A stretch of DNA of 64,000 nucleotides from contig JAEXNA010000254.1 of NCBI GenBank assembly GCA_023447635.1, positions 1 through 64,000 on the forward strand. The letters run 5' to 3'. Of the stretch, positions 17,556 to 25,088 are shown one piece after another. Positions within the stretch are counted from its first letter, which is position 1. Every line of letters begins with the position of its first letter. A program made the position numbers and the translations under genes. The notes under the pieces are model-generated. The model did not search any database. It saw only the letters and a program-made list of their open reading frames with translations, and was not told where the DNA came from. Source of the DNA: Vulcanimicrobiota bacterium. GTDB taxonomy: Bacteria; Vulcanimicrobiota; Xenobia; Xenobiales; JADMJV01.

Positions 17556-18163
17556 AGGTTTGCTCCTATAGTTTCGCCAGTGCCGCCTTCGGAGGACAGC
17601 TGAGATTTTCTCCTCCGGAAGGTTGTAGCGCGGCTCCCGAAGCCCTCCCAGGAATCGTAGGTCATTTGGAAATGGTCGACCCGACGAACGTCTCGCTCGC
17701 GGATGACCTCGACCACAGCCTCCCGACCAGGCGGCATCAAAGGGTCGGCGTGCCGGTCCGGTAGCGCTGTGAAAACCCGCTCCCAGCTCTGCTCGACTTC
17801 GGTTCGCCACGGCTCGCCAAGCTCTGAATCGTGCAACTCCGTAGAGATGCCCGAGCGGTAGCGGCGCCCCGTCCATTCGCGTGTCTGGCGATGACTGCCG
17901 AGGTACCGCCTGCAGAAGACGGTATTCCAGGCCCAGATTCGGAAAACGCAAACTCTGGTGGGAGCAATTTCAAGTTCGAGCCTGACCTGGTCTTTGCCGC
18001 CAGAGAGGGATCCGTGACGATGGCTGCGTAGGTCTGGCTTTTTGCAGTAGCACCACCAGGGGTATCCTCCGCTATATCCTGCCAGGCGCGCCTCGAGCTG
18101 TCCTCGGATCCAGTCGTAGCTGCAAGGTGTGTAGCCGCCCGAAGTCCACAGGGCTGGGTCCAT
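17552..18163 (-). CDS. DUF3841-like protein
   Basis: The 203-residue protein follows the DUF3841 pattern: LWTS near the start, YDWIRGQLEARL, PWWCYCKKPDLRSHRHG, then RLELEIAPTRVCVFRIWAWNTVFCRRYLG. The function of this family is unknown; members are often found as single small cytoplasmic proteins. The C-terminal 50 residues are not conserved by eye. It is coupled to the Sel1-like gene downstream and is divergent from the acetyltransferase gene. Confidence 0.6.
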   Translation of the reverse strand: MDPALWTSGGYTPCSYDWIRGQLEARLAGYSGGYPWWCYCKKPDLRSHRHGSLSGGKDQVRLELEIAPTRVCVFRIWAWNTVFCRRYLGSHRQTREWTGRRYRSGISTELHDSELGEPWRTEVEQSWERVFTALPDRHADPLMPPGREAVVEVIRERDVRRVDHFQMTYDSWEGFGSRATTFRRRKSQLSSEGGTGETIGANL

Positions 18164-18267
18164 GCGAGCTTCCGATGCTCTGAAGCTCGTAAAGGAGATT
18201 CGACGCGTGGGGCTCCCGGCTGAAGTCGCAGGGCCGCCGTCGGGCCGTGGCCAAGTGGGCAGGCCTG

Positions 18268-18726
18268 ATGCCTACTACGATCCTCCGAATCTCTCAAGAC
18301 AACGTCGAGCTTATGGACGGGCTCCTCGACCTGTTTGCCGTCGAGTTCGATGACGCCGATAGCTACAGCACCAAGCGGCCGGGCCAGGACTACCTGCGAC
18401 GGCTCCTGGGGAAGGACACCTTTATCGCTCTGGTGGCCGTTGAGGGGGACAGGGTGGTTGGAGGCCTGGCGGCCTACGTTCTAGAGAAGTTCGAGCAAGA
18501 GCGAAGCGAGGTGTACATCTACGACCTCGCGGTCGCGGAGGCCCATCGCCGCCAGGGCATCGCAACAGATCTCATCGGGACGCTCCAGCAGATCTCCGCT
18601 CGACTCGGAGCCTACGTCGTGATGGTGCAGGCCGACCTTGTCGATGAACCTGCCGTCGCTCTCTATACGAAACTCGGCGTGCGAGAGGACGTGCTGCACT
18701 TTGATATCGCGGTGCCCCCCTTGTGA
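18268..18726 (+). CDS. Aminoglycoside 3-N-acetyltransferase, AAC(3)-I type (GNAT family)
   Basis: The 152-residue GNAT protein is very close in layout to AAC(3)-I: LDLFAVEFDDADSYS, TFIALVAVEGDRVVGGLAAYVL, FEQERSEVYIYDLAVAEAHR, the acetyl-CoA loop RRQGIAT (94-100), and the C-terminal ALYTKLGVREDVLHFDI. These enzymes acetylate the 3-amino group of gentamicin-type aminoglycosides. ATG 18268 gives the usual length (about 154); GTG 18247 is an alternative. It is not in an integron: no attC-like site or integrase is nearby. Its GTGA junction with a cytochrome c gene is unusual for a resistance gene and suggests a resident chromosomal homologue. Confidence 0.88.
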   Translation: MPTTILRISQDNVELMDGLLDLFAVEFDDADSYSTKRPGQDYLRRLLGKDTFIALVAVEGDRVVGGLAAYVLEKFEQERSEVYIYDLAVAEAHRRQGIATDLIGTLQQISARLGAYVVMVQADLVDEPAVALYTKLGVREDVLHFDIAVPPL

Positions 18727-19094
18727 GAATTCGCTTGCTGGTTCTCACTGCGGTCCTGTTGGCAGCGGGCTCGGCGCCCCTGGCCCGAGCCGGGGTTTCT
18801 TACCCTCTTCCTACCCCCGAGACTCTGGAGCGCGCGGGAAAGCTGTTCAAGGAGAACTGCGCTGTCTGCCACGGCGATTCGCTGAAGGGTGACGGGCAGG
18901 CGGCTGCCGCCTTGGACCCGCTGCCGGCGAACCTGACAATTCGAGCAACCTACAAGCACGGCAGCGACAAGGACTCTATGCATCGCACCATCGCCGAGGG
19001 AGCGCCTGGCACCGCAATGATCGCCTGGAAGGCGTACCTGAGCGACGCGGACATACGGCTCCTCTGCACCTACATCGAGAGCCGCTCGAAGTAA
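18723..19094 (+). CDS. Secreted class I c-type cytochrome
   Basis: The 123-residue protein has a signal peptide ending near ARA (about residue 23), a haem-binding CAVCH at 46-50 followed by GDSLKGDG, and a later Met in the segment PGTAMIAW that can serve as the axial ligand. This is the standard mono-haem electron carrier of the periplasm. The GTG start overlaps the acetyltransferase stop. No oxidase or reductase is adjacent, so the partner is unknown. Confidence 0.88.
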   Translation: MRIRLLVLTAVLLAAGSAPLARAGVSYPLPTPETLERAGKLFKENCAVCHGDSLKGDGQAAAALDPLPANLTIRATYKHGSDKDSMHRTIAEGAPGTAMIAWKAYLSDADIRLLCTYIESRSK

Positions 19095-19098
19095 TCGC

Positions 19099-19626
19099 TC
19101 AGTCAAACAGGTCGGACAGATTGAGGACCAACTCGCATCCGTCAGAAAGGTGGATGGGTCCGCCAGGATGAGCCCGAAATTCGCCGTCTTCAAGGGACAG
19201 CAGTTCGCAGGTGCGATGTTTAGGGTCGACCAGCAAGTAGTGGCCTACGCCGTAGTCTTGATAGAGCGCGCGCTTATACAGAAGGTCGCGTTGCCTGGTC
19301 GACTCTGAAAGCACCTCGACCACCAGGGCGGGGGTCTTCTCCACGAACTTTTGGGGTCGGTAGTTGCAGACGATGAGCAGATCGGGCCGAAGAACGGTAG
19401 AATCGTCCACAATCCAGTCGAGTTCGAAATAGACCAGGCAGTGACGACAATCGCCAGTCCGCACGGCATCATCGAACTTGCGGTACAGAGCTCCGACCAG
19501 ACTCTGATGCTCGGCGCCCGCCGAAGGGCTCATCGCGACGGCCACGCCGTCCCACAGTTCCCAATCCCCCGGCCACGACGAATAGTCGGCCACGGTGTAG
19601 CGGGGGATGTACTGAGGAAGCGCCAT
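19099..19626 (-). CDS. Uma2 family endonuclease (PD-(D/E)XK fold), copy 1
   Basis: The 175-residue protein has the Uma2/DUF820 layout: YIPRYTVADY, WELWDGVAVAMSPSAG, RPDLLIV (Asp82), LVVEVLSEST (Glu104) and RDLLYKR (Lys118) as the PD-(D/E)XK active site. The family is abundant in cyanobacteria and other lineages with many paralogues; its biological role is poorly known. A second copy at 51528-52058 aligns without gaps through residue 118. It is probably expressed as a leaderless mRNA from the -10 box at 19633-19638. Confidence 0.85.
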   Translation of the reverse strand: MALPQYIPRYTVADYSSWPGDWELWDGVAVAMSPSAGAEHQSLVGALYRKFDDAVRTGDCRHCLVYFELDWIVDDSTVLRPDLLIVCNYRPQKFVEKTPALVVEVLSESTRQRDLLYKRALYQDYGVGHYLLVDPKHRTCELLSLEDGEFRAHPGGPIHLSDGCELVLNLSDLFD

Positions 19627-19632
19627 ATTGCC

Positions 19633-19641
19633 ATGGTAGCA
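19633..19641 (-). promoter_or_regulatory. Extended -10 promoter of Uma2 copy 1 (leaderless)
   Basis: On the minus strand TGCTACCAT lies exactly 6 bases before the ATG at 19626. The identical nonamer with identical spacing precedes the second Uma2 gene at 51528. Transcription should begin at the start codon. Confidence 0.65.
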
Positions 19642-19698
19642 GGTCGCCGAGGCGCCCGCTACCCGGTGACTCGGGCTACAGCCATCCTGAGGTCGAGC

Positions 19699-20298
19699 TC
19701 ACGAAACGAGGTAATCCACGTGGATGACTCGGCGGCGGGCAGGCTGGGTGGCGGGCGAACTGGCGTGGAAGAGGAGGGGTCTCATGATCAGAATATCTCC
19801 GGGCATCGCCTCGATAACGTGCTCGGCCGCCTCGCTCTGGCTTCGTCGAAAGTCGGCTTGACGCCCCCACTTGTGCGAGCCAGGTAGGCAACGCAGGGCG
19901 CCGTTAGTTGAAGGAGTGGGGTCCAGGTGCAGGCGTAAGGTGAACACTTTCTCCAGGTCGTCGTTCGAGACCAGACTCGCTCCATTCTCCTTGAGGTTGG
20001 TGTCCTGGTGCCAACCGATACGCCAGTTGGCGTCGGAGCGCTTATCGAAGAGGATGGCTCGAAGAGGCCGCGCGTCCCACTCTAAGGAGAGTCCAAAGAA
20101 CCGCTCGGCTTCGTTGCAGATAATCGGGGAGAGGTTCAGCAGCCCTCTCAGCCCGTGAGACTGAGCCGGATGCGAGGATGACAGCCGCTCGGTCTCTTGC
20201 ACCAGCGCAGCAAGGGGCTCGGCCGTAATCGCCTCTCGAACCAGGGTAAATCCTAGCTCCTCGACCTCAGCCCAGAGCGTCGGGCCCGCTAGAGCCAC
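19699..20298 (-). CDS. Phytanoyl-CoA dioxygenase (PhyH)-like Fe(II)/2-oxoglutarate oxygenase
   Basis: The 199-residue protein has the double-stranded beta-helix metal site. HQD in WRIGWHQDTNL gives the His and Asp ligands, and FHASSPATQPARRRVIHVDY gives the second His and the Arg that binds 2-oxoglutarate. PhyH-type enzymes hydroxylate lipids or secondary metabolites; the substrate is unknown here. GTG 20298 is chosen because it overlaps the upstream membrane-protein stop by 10 bases and precedes the first conserved helix; the open frame further upstream is unlikely to be coding. Confidence 0.78.
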   Translation of the reverse strand: MALAGPTLWAEVEELGFTLVREAITAEPLAALVQETERLSSSHPAQSHGLRGLLNLSPIICNEAERFFGLSLEWDARPLRAILFDKRSDANWRIGWHQDTNLKENGASLVSNDDLEKVFTLRLHLDPTPSTNGALRCLPGSHKWGRQADFRRSQSEAAEHVIEAMPGDILIMRPLLFHASSPATQPARRRVIHVDYLVS

Positions 20299-20825
20299 GG
20301 CGACACCAGATAGACCCAGCCGACCAGGCCGAAGCCGCACAGGCCGACGAGCATGGCGCGGGTGGGGCAGAGGCGGCCTCGGCATCCGGGCGCCCAGTGG
20401 CGCAGGAGGAACCAGGGAGCGAAGATGGCGGCCCAGATGAGGGGAAAGGCGGGCAGCCCGAAGCTCACTACAGAATTGGCTTGGACCGGCACCGTGGCTA
20501 AGACAATGGCAACGCAGAGCGCCAGGCCGGTCAGGATATAGGCTTGCTTCTCACGACTTCTCCCCATCGAGGATTGTGAGGCTATTTTTCCGACCGCCAC
20601 CCCTCGGAAAAGGTTGTCGAGCAGACGGTGCCAGAGAACGACCATCGGGACGACCACGAAAGGCAAGATGAAGAAAAACCAGACCATCTCTGCCAACCCT
20701 GCCATCCCGCAGCCGGCATCCTCATCTATCCACTCATAGTCCGCTGGAAAAGGCGGCACAGCCGCTGCCGGCTCCAATAAAGCCAGGACCATCAGCAGCA
20801 GCGGAACGAGTCGAATCAGGCGCAC
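20289..20825 (-). CDS. Membrane protein of unknown function
   Basis: The 178-residue protein has a signal-like N-terminus (MRLIRLVPLLLMVLALLEPAAA) and four further hydrophobic segments (about 45-67, 95-112, 118-140 and 155-175). The N-terminal loop contains an acidic ADYEWIDEDAGCGM stretch. It starts at GTG and overlaps the dioxygenase gene downstream by 10 bases. No family recognised. Confidence 0.6.
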   Translation of the reverse strand: MRLIRLVPLLLMVLALLEPAAAVPPFPADYEWIDEDAGCGMAGLAEMVWFFFILPFVVVPMVVLWHRLLDNLFRGVAVGKIASQSSMGRSREKQAYILTGLALCVAIVLATVPVQANSVVSFGLPAFPLIWAAIFAPWFLLRHWAPGCRGRLCPTRAMLVGLCGFGLVGWVYLVSPWL

Positions 20826-20862
20826 CTGAAGAACTTCCCCGCCGCCCGCTCGAACCCTCGCA

Positions 20863-21801
20863 TCACAGCGAGTTCCGATATTCCGACGGGGTCACTCCCG
20901 TCTCCCTCCGGAACACGTCGGTGAAGTGGCTCGCGCTGGAATAGCCCACCTCTAGCGAGACCTGCATCACGCTCAGCTCGCTCTCCCTCAATAGGCGTCG
21001 AGCCCGCACGTTTCTGGCTCGGACCATATACTTCGAAGGCGTCACGCCGGTCGACTTCTTGAACACGCGAGAGAAGTGAAACGGGCTCATCCCTACCTCG
21101 TCGGCCAGTTCTACCAGCGACACGTTCCGGTCCATCCGGCTCTCCAACAGCTGGTCCACCTGCGCTAGCTGAAAGGCGCTTAGCCCCGACCTTCGGCGCG
21201 ATCTGGCCTCGGACACCTGACCGTAGGTGCGCAGCAGGTGCACCGCCAGACTCCGGGCCAGCCCTTGCACCAGCAGAGTGCTGGCCGTCGCCTGCTCTAA
21301 CAGCTCCCGCCGCAGCTGCTCCAGCAGCCCTCGCATCGCTTCGTCCGGCTCGGCCGAGAACTCCCGCAGCGCCGGTACCTCGGCCTCGGCCCCGTAAAGA
21401 TCCCGGGCCGCCTCTACCAGTAAAGGCAGCCCTACATACACCGTCATCACCTTCATCGGCACCTCGCCCTGCACGCACCAGCGCGCCTCGTAAGGTGAAG
21501 GGGAAGCGGTCAGGAACATGTCGCCCGACGACACCTGCGATTGCTGCCAGGAGCCTCCGATTTCGCGCTCTTCAAAGAGCTGGCTGCCCTCCAGGATCCA
21601 GACGATTTGGGGCTCCGGTACGGCCGGGATCAGAATCGCCTTCTGGCACGGCGGTGGCGTGCGGATCTCGACGAGGAGGTCTTGCCAGGCCGGACCTCTG
21701 GCCACGTGATGGACCTGGCCGGGGAAGTGGTCGACCGCCGCTTCTGCCGAGGTCTGTGCGCTGGGAAGCGCTGCGGCGAACGCCTCGCTCAGGCCGCTCA
21801 T
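20863..21801 (-). CDS. AraC family transcriptional regulator
   Basis: The 312-residue protein has an N-terminal cupin-like sensor region and a C-terminal double helix-turn-helix (about 215-310). The first helix pair is SLVELADEVGMSPFHFSRVFKKSTG; the second is SVMQVSLEVGYSSASHFTDVFRRETG followed by TPSEYR. It is translationally coupled to a second AraC-type gene upstream (ATGA at 21798-21801). It probably controls the neighbouring reductase genes or itself; its ligand is unknown. Confidence 0.85.
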   Translation of the reverse strand: MSGLSEAFAAALPSAQTSAEAAVDHFPGQVHHVARGPAWQDLLVEIRTPPPCQKAILIPAVPEPQIVWILEGSQLFEEREIGGSWQQSQVSSGDMFLTASPSPYEARWCVQGEVPMKVMTVYVGLPLLVEAARDLYGAEAEVPALREFSAEPDEAMRGLLEQLRRELLEQATASTLLVQGLARSLAVHLLRTYGQVSEARSRRRSGLSAFQLAQVDQLLESRMDRNVSLVELADEVGMSPFHFSRVFKKSTGVTPSKYMVRARNVRARRLLRESELSVMQVSLEVGYSSASHFTDVFRRETGVTPSEYRNSL

Positions 21802-22706
21802 CGGACGGCTTCCCGCAGCCCGGCGACATCCCGAAGAGGCGAAGCGCCGAACTCGCGACTGTACTCGCGGCTGAACTGGGAAGGACTGCCGTATCCGACC
21901 CGGTGCCCTGCCGACGCTGCGTCAAGGTGCTCGGTCAGCATCAAACGACGAGCCTCTTGCAGGCGGATCAGCTTCTGGTACTGCAGCGGACTCATGGCCG
22001 TGACCGAGCGGAAGTGCTGGTAGAAGGTCGACCGACTCATTCGTGCTCGAGAGGCCAGATCGTCGACGTCGAGCGTGTTGTGGTAGTTCTCTTTGATCCA
22101 GTCGATGGCCCGAGACACCTCGTTGGTCAGGCTGCCCACCGTGGCGATCTGACGCAGTCGGGTGCCCAGCTCTCCGACCAAAAGGCGGTAGATGATCTCT
22201 TTCTGGATGGTCGGCGCCAGGATCGGGATGTCCCGCTCGTCGTCGAGCAGTTCGACCAGGCGCAATACCGCGCTGAGCAGCGGGGGAGCGACGGCGGCGG
22301 TAGCGATACCTCGGCTGGGCTGCTGGTTTCTGGGGGGAGGCAGCTGGCTGTCGGCCATCAGTTGGGACAGCTGTTGCTGGTCGAGCCGGATTCGGATCCC
22401 GAAGTACGGTTTCTCCGGCGACGCCTCGGCTACGCAAACGACGGTCGGCAGGTGGACCGAGGTCAGCAGGTAGCGGTCGGTGTTGTAGACGTAGCTTTCG
22501 TCGCCCACCAGCAGTCGCTTCGAGCCCTGGGCGATCAGGCAGAGACTCGGTTCGGAAACCACGGTCTTGGGGTCAGTGGGACAGTTCAGCTGGAACAGCG
22601 ATAGCCCGGTCGCGGGCGAGGCGTAGCTTTCGCTGCCACCGGTCCATCGGGCAATCCTTTCCTTGAGTTCGGTCAGGGCAAAATCCATCGCCTGTCGACT
22701 TCGCAT
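21798..22706 (-). CDS. AraC family transcriptional regulator with AraC_N-type sensor domain
   Basis: The 302-residue protein has the AraC_N domain (about 20-165, with KTVVSEPSLCLIAQGSKRLLVG and ISV-like beta-strands) followed by the HTH_18 double helix-turn-helix (TLDVDDLASRARMSRSTFYQHF and AASAGHRVGYGSPSQFSREYSREFG). ATG 22706 has GAGGAA about 9 bases upstream. It is divergent from the aldo/keto reductase gene. This arrangement (AraC_N regulator next to AKR and ADH) is typical of YqhC-like aldehyde-responsive control, an inference. Confidence 0.87.
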   Translation of the reverse strand: MRSRQAMDFALTELKERIARWTGGSESYASPATGLSLFQLNCPTDPKTVVSEPSLCLIAQGSKRLLVGDESYVYNTDRYLLTSVHLPTVVCVAEASPEKPYFGIRIRLDQQQLSQLMADSQLPPPRNQQPSRGIATAAVAPPLLSAVLRLVELLDDERDIPILAPTIQKEIIYRLLVGELGTRLRQIATVGSLTNEVSRAIDWIKENYHNTLDVDDLASRARMSRSTFYQHFRSVTAMSPLQYQKLIRLQEARRLMLTEHLDAASAGHRVGYGSPSQFSREYSREFGASPLRDVAGLREAVR

Positions 22707-22781
22707 CCCGTCATTCCTCGCTTTGTCACGGATTTCCACGCCTCCTATGCTACTGGTTGCCCGGCGCCGTGACAACTCGAT

Positions 22782-22795
22782 TCCGAAGGTTCGGA
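22782..22795. promoter_or_regulatory. Candidate operator palindrome between the divergent AraC and reductase genes
   Basis: TCCGAAGGTTCGGA is a perfect 14-base inverted repeat (6+2+6) in the 183-base space between the divergent starts at 22706 and 22890. It is a plausible binding site for one of the AraC proteins or another dimeric regulator; AraC sites are more often direct repeats, so the link is tentative. Confidence 0.4.
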
Positions 22796-22889
22796 CTATC
22801 GTGCAAGAATGGCGGAAGATCGGTCTACCGCCCGGAGCGCCGCTGGTGGAAAGATGAAGCCTGAAAGAGCAACCGAAAGGAGCACAACG

Positions 22890-23897
22890 ATGAAAAAACG
22901 CGTTTTAGGAAAAAGCGGTCTCGAGGTGTCCGAACTGGGATTGGGCTGTATGGGAATGAGCTTCTCGTACGGTCCTCCCAGGGACAAAGGCGAGATGACG
23001 GCTCTGCTGCACTCGGCTCTGGACCAGGGCGTGACCTTCTTCGATACGGCCGAGGTTTACGGACCTTACTTGAACGAAGAGCTGCTGGGAGAGGCGTTTG
23101 AAGGGCGTCGCGACCAGGTGGTGATCGCCACCAAGTTCGGCTTCAACATCCAGAACGGCGAAAACCCCATCGGCAAGGCCGGGGGAGCTCCGCTGAACAG
23201 CCGCCCCGAGCAGATCCGGGCGGTGGCCGAGGCTTCGCTCAAGCGCCTGCGCACGGACTACATCGACCTGTTCTACCAGCATCGGGTCGACCTGGAGGTC
23301 CCGATCGAGGATGTCGCCGGTACGGTGAAAGAGCTGATCGCCGAAGGCAAAGTCAAGCACTTTGGCCTGTCCGAGGCGAGTGTGCAGACTGTCCGCCGGG
23401 CTCACGCAGTGCAGCCGGTGGCCGCTCTGCAAAGCGAATACTCGCTCTGGTGGAGAAGCCCCGAAGAGGCGATCATCCCAACCTTGGAAGAGTTGGGGAT
23501 CGGTTTTGTGCCGTACAGCCCGTTGGGCAAAGGGTTCCTGACCGGTCGGATCGACACGACGGCGACCTTCAAGGCCGACGACTTCCGTTCCAAACTGCCG
23601 CGCTTCACTCCCGAAGCGCTGCAGGCCAACCACGAGTTCGTCGAACTGCTGAACGCCATCGCCCACCGCAAGGGGGTCACCCCGGGCCAGATCGCGCTGG
23701 CCTGGCTGCTGGCTCAGAAGCCCTGGATCGTTCCGATTCCGGGCACCACGAACCCGCAGCGCTTGGTCGAAAACAACGGCGCGACCAGCGTCGAACTGAG
23801 CGCGGCGGACCTGGCCGAGATCGAGCACGGCGCGTCGCGTATAGAGGCTTTTGGCGAGCGCTACCCCGAAGAGATCGGCAAACTCGTCAACCGTTGA
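22890..23897 (+). CDS. Aldo/keto reductase
   Basis: The 335-residue AKR barrel enzyme has the tetrad residues in place: Asp52 and Tyr57 in FFDTAEVYGP, Lys82 in ATKFGF and His131 in DLFYQHRVD. The C-terminal NADPH-binding part IPGTTNPQRLVENNGA is complete. It resembles YajO/aldo-keto reductases that reduce aldehydes with NADPH. AAAGGAG 7 bases before ATG 22890 fixes the start. Together with the alcohol dehydrogenase 21 bases downstream it forms a likely operon under the divergent AraC regulators. Confidence 0.9.
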   Translation: MKKRVLGKSGLEVSELGLGCMGMSFSYGPPRDKGEMTALLHSALDQGVTFFDTAEVYGPYLNEELLGEAFEGRRDQVVIATKFGFNIQNGENPIGKAGGAPLNSRPEQIRAVAEASLKRLRTDYIDLFYQHRVDLEVPIEDVAGTVKELIAEGKVKHFGLSEASVQTVRRAHAVQPVAALQSEYSLWWRSPEEAIIPTLEELGIGFVPYSPLGKGFLTGRIDTTATFKADDFRSKLPRFTPEALQANHEFVELLNAIAHRKGVTPGQIALAWLLAQKPWIVPIPGTTNPQRLVENNGATSVELSAADLAEIEHGASRIEAFGERYPEEIGKLVNR

Positions 23898-23918
23898 GTA
23901 TCAGAAAGGATAGAAGAT

Positions 23919-24965
23919 ATGCCACAAGCACAAGCTAGAGGAGTGCAGGGAGCGACCGCTCCCGTCGAGGCGCTCACCATCGAACGCCGGGAGATTTCGC
24001 CCGAGGACGTTCTTATCGATATCAAATACTGCGGTATTTGCCATTCCGATATCCACTTCTCGCGGGGCGACTGGGGCCAGATCCCCTATCCCGCCGTGCC
24101 CGGTCACGAGATCGTCGGCATCGTCTCCGAGGTCGGTTCGGAAGTGACCAAATACGCCCCCGGGGACCGGGTTGGAGTGGGCTGTATGGTCGACTCGTGC
24201 CGCGAGTGCGAGCACTGCCAGCACGACCTGGAGCAGTACTGCGTGAAGGGCCAGATCGGCACCTACGGCGCCGTGGACAAATACGGTCAGCAGACCATGG
24301 GCGGCTATTCGACCCGTATCGTGGTGCCGGAAAGCTTTGTGGTGCGCGTTCCCGACAGCCTGGACCTGAAGGCCGCCGCACCGCTGCTTTGCGCCGGTAT
24401 CACCACCTACTCTCCGCTGCGTCACTGGCAGGCTGGCCCTGGTAAAAAGGTCGCCGTGGTTGGTCTGGGTGGGCTCGGACACGTGGGTGTAAAGCTGGCC
24501 AAGGCGATGGGAGCCGAAGTCACCGTGATCTCGCAGTCGCTGAGCAAGAAGGATGAGGGGCTGCGCATGGGCGCTGACCACTACTACGCGTCCAGCGACC
24601 CCGCTACGTTTGAAACCCTGGCCAGCACTTTCGATATCATCATCAATACGGTGAGCTCGTCGATGGATATGGGAGCCTACCTGTCCACCCTGAAGGTCGA
24701 CGGCACGCTGGTCAACGTCGGCGCGCCGGCGGACCCGCTGCAGGTCAACGCTTTCCCGCTGCTGCTGGGACGCCGCTCGCTGGCTGGTTCGGCCATCGGC
24801 GGGATCAAGGAGACCCAGGAGATGCTGGACTTCTGCGCCGAGCACGGCATCACGGCCGACATCGAACTGATCGGTGCGGACAAGATCAACGAGGCGTGGG
24901 AACGCGTGCTCGCTTCGGACGTGCGCTTCCGCTTCGTCATCGACACTGCCACGATGGCCAACTAG
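23919..24965 (+). CDS. Zinc-dependent NAD(P) alcohol dehydrogenase (YahK/CAD-like MDR family)
   Basis: The 348-residue MDR enzyme has a catalytic zinc site (Cys41 and His42 in GICHSDIH, His63 in PGHE). Structural zinc cysteines are in CRECEHCQHDLEQYC (94, 97, 100, 108). The Rossmann motif is GLGGLGHVG. It is most like the NADPH-dependent cinnamyl-alcohol/YahK group that reduces a broad range of aldehydes. AGAAAGGA precedes the ATG. A terminator follows at 24980-25039. Confidence 0.92.
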   Translation: MPQAQARGVQGATAPVEALTIERREISPEDVLIDIKYCGICHSDIHFSRGDWGQIPYPAVPGHEIVGIVSEVGSEVTKYAPGDRVGVGCMVDSCRECEHCQHDLEQYCVKGQIGTYGAVDKYGQQTMGGYSTRIVVPESFVVRVPDSLDLKAAAPLLCAGITTYSPLRHWQAGPGKKVAVVGLGGLGHVGVKLAKAMGAEVTVISQSLSKKDEGLRMGADHYYASSDPATFETLASTFDIIINTVSSSMDMGAYLSTLKVDGTLVNVGAPADPLQVNAFPLLLGRRSLAGSAIGGIKETQEMLDFCAEHGITADIELIGADKINEAWERVLASDVRFRFVIDTATMAN

Positions 24966-24979
24966 CGGCTTCCGCCTTG

Positions 24980-25039
24980 AAAGGCCCCCGACTCGCCCGG
25001 CTTGGAAGTACCGCCACGGGTGAGGCCGGGGGCCTTTTT
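24980..25039 (+). terminator. Rho-independent terminator after the alcohol dehydrogenase
   Basis: AAAGGCCCCCG pairs with CGGGGGCCTTT over 11 bases, enclosing a longer loop, followed by T5. Confidence 0.75.
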
Positions 25040-25088
25040 GTTGGAGCCCTGATGGGGAATTGCCGACGTGTGACAGAGGTCTGAACTC

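Noticed and set aside
18268..18726. Integron gene cassette carrying the acetyltransferase
   Set aside because: No attC-like hairpin or integrase is near, and the gene overlaps a chromosomal cytochrome gene by four bases.
21495..22604. 369-residue open frame on the plus strand
   Set aside because: It is antisense to the two AraC genes, which have clear helix-turn-helix domains. Its composition is a reverse-strand artefact of GC-rich coding DNA.
22905..23828. 307-residue open frame antisense to the aldo/keto reductase gene
   Set aside because: The reductase tetrad and cofactor motif lie on the plus strand; the reverse frame is composition-driven.
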